DNA of 64,000 nt from Planosporangium thailandense (GTDB taxonomy: Bacteria > Actinomycetota > Actinomycetes > Mycobacteriales > Micromonosporaceae). The translations under genes and the position numbers were made by a program. A model generated the notes under the pieces. The model searched no databases, was not told the origin of the DNA, and worked only from the letters and a program-made list of their open reading frames with translations. Below, one piece after another: positions 63,815-64,000 of this stretch (position 1 is the first letter of the stretch; the number at the start of each line of letters is the position of its first letter). The DNA lies in the NCBI RefSeq assembly GCF_011947195.1, contig NZ_JAATVY010000027.1:19239-83238 (forward strand), given 5' to 3'.

Positions 63815-64000
63815 GTGACCACCGTCGCCCCGAAGCCGATCGTGACTCGGCCGTGGCCGGTCCATCAGCCCGTCAAAGGATCGGCCTTCACACGCCTGCT
63901 GCGCACGACCGATGCCAAGCAGATCGGGCTGATGTACCTGGTCACGTCGTTCGTCTGGTTCATGATCGGCGGTGCCCTGGCGCTGGCCATGCGCGCCGAA
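63815..64000 (+). CDS. ctaD: Cytochrome c oxidase subunit I (3' end outside window)
   Basis: The first 62 residues of CtaD. TTDAKQIGLMYLVTSFVWFM, then a glycine-rich stretch and LALAMRAE, is the conserved first membrane helix of actinobacterial aa3-type oxidase subunit I. The GTG start has AGGAGG six bases upstream. The gene continues beyond the window. It is unrelated to the glycine operon and starts a new unit. Confidence 0.88.
   Translation, partial: MTTVAPKPIVTRPWPVHQPVKGSAFTRLLRTTDAKQIGLMYLVTSFVWFMIGGALALAMRAE

Overview
This window is GC-rich, gene-dense DNA with GTG starts, many ATGA/GTGA stop-start overlaps and a tandem glycine riboswitch. It comes from a filamentous-type actinomycete. 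The NnaR-type regulator, an ECF41 sigma factor, EspC/WXG-like small proteins and a ctaD start all fit; Micromonosporaceae is plausible but cannot be proved from the sequence. I saw no rRNA, tRNA, replication origin or complete mobile element. Several decayed fragments (IS1380-like, IS3-like, integrase N-terminus, iron alcohol dehydrogenase C-terminus, sirohydrochlorin chelatase, truncated sdaA) mark repeated small insertions and deletions between intact operons.

Layout. 1-7590: assimilatory nitrate/nitrite block (NnaR-like regulator cut by the window edge, chelatase relic, nitrate reductase, a possible 28-aa coupling peptide, nirB, nirD, narK). 7600-9670: alcohol dehydrogenase relic, monoacylglycerol-lipase-like hydrolase, then mostly non-coding DNA with one isolated type I-E-like CRISPR repeat. 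9671-12237: compact cassette of YbaB-like, EspC-like, WXG-like and four-helix membrane proteins plus a small convergent gene. 12472-15030: carboxymuconolactone-decarboxylase-like gene coupled to its ECF41 sigma factor, with a promoter matching the ECF41 consensus, then a RibD/DHFR-like reductase. 15498-16610: amidohydrolase. 16910-23428: minus-strand operon gntR-DUF1989-pxpA-pxpB-pxpC, divergent from an amino-acid ABC importer whose binding protein, permease and ATPase are one polypeptide; the same palindrome appears twice between them. 23432-28431: integrase relic, DEAD-box helicase, STAS protein, and a frameshifted surface protein with a C39-like N-terminus and PKD-like domains.

28605-42798 is a large two-armed peptide locus. 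The minus arm carries a leucyl aminopeptidase, an S66 LD-carboxypeptidase and a FadR-type regulator. The plus arm carries a complete peptide ABC importer, an M20 amidohydrolase, a threonine-synthase-like PLP enzyme and a 2-oxoacid dehydrogenase E1 homologue. It reads as a path from imported peptide to amino acid to 2-oxoacid to acyl group, and is the best candidate here for an undescribed system.

42979-47461: gabT, a PucR regulator and an aldehyde dehydrogenase (GABA-type catabolism). 47787-57029: a DeoR-regulated unit of APC permease, GlpA-like oxidoreductase with BFD [2Fe-2S] domain, FAD partner, small cysteine-free protein, class II aldolase, FGGY kinase and aldehyde dehydrogenase; the substrate is unknown. 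57452-63678: promoter, tandem glycine riboswitch and gcvP-gcvT-gcvH-glyA, ending in a truncated sdaA. The window ends inside ctaD.
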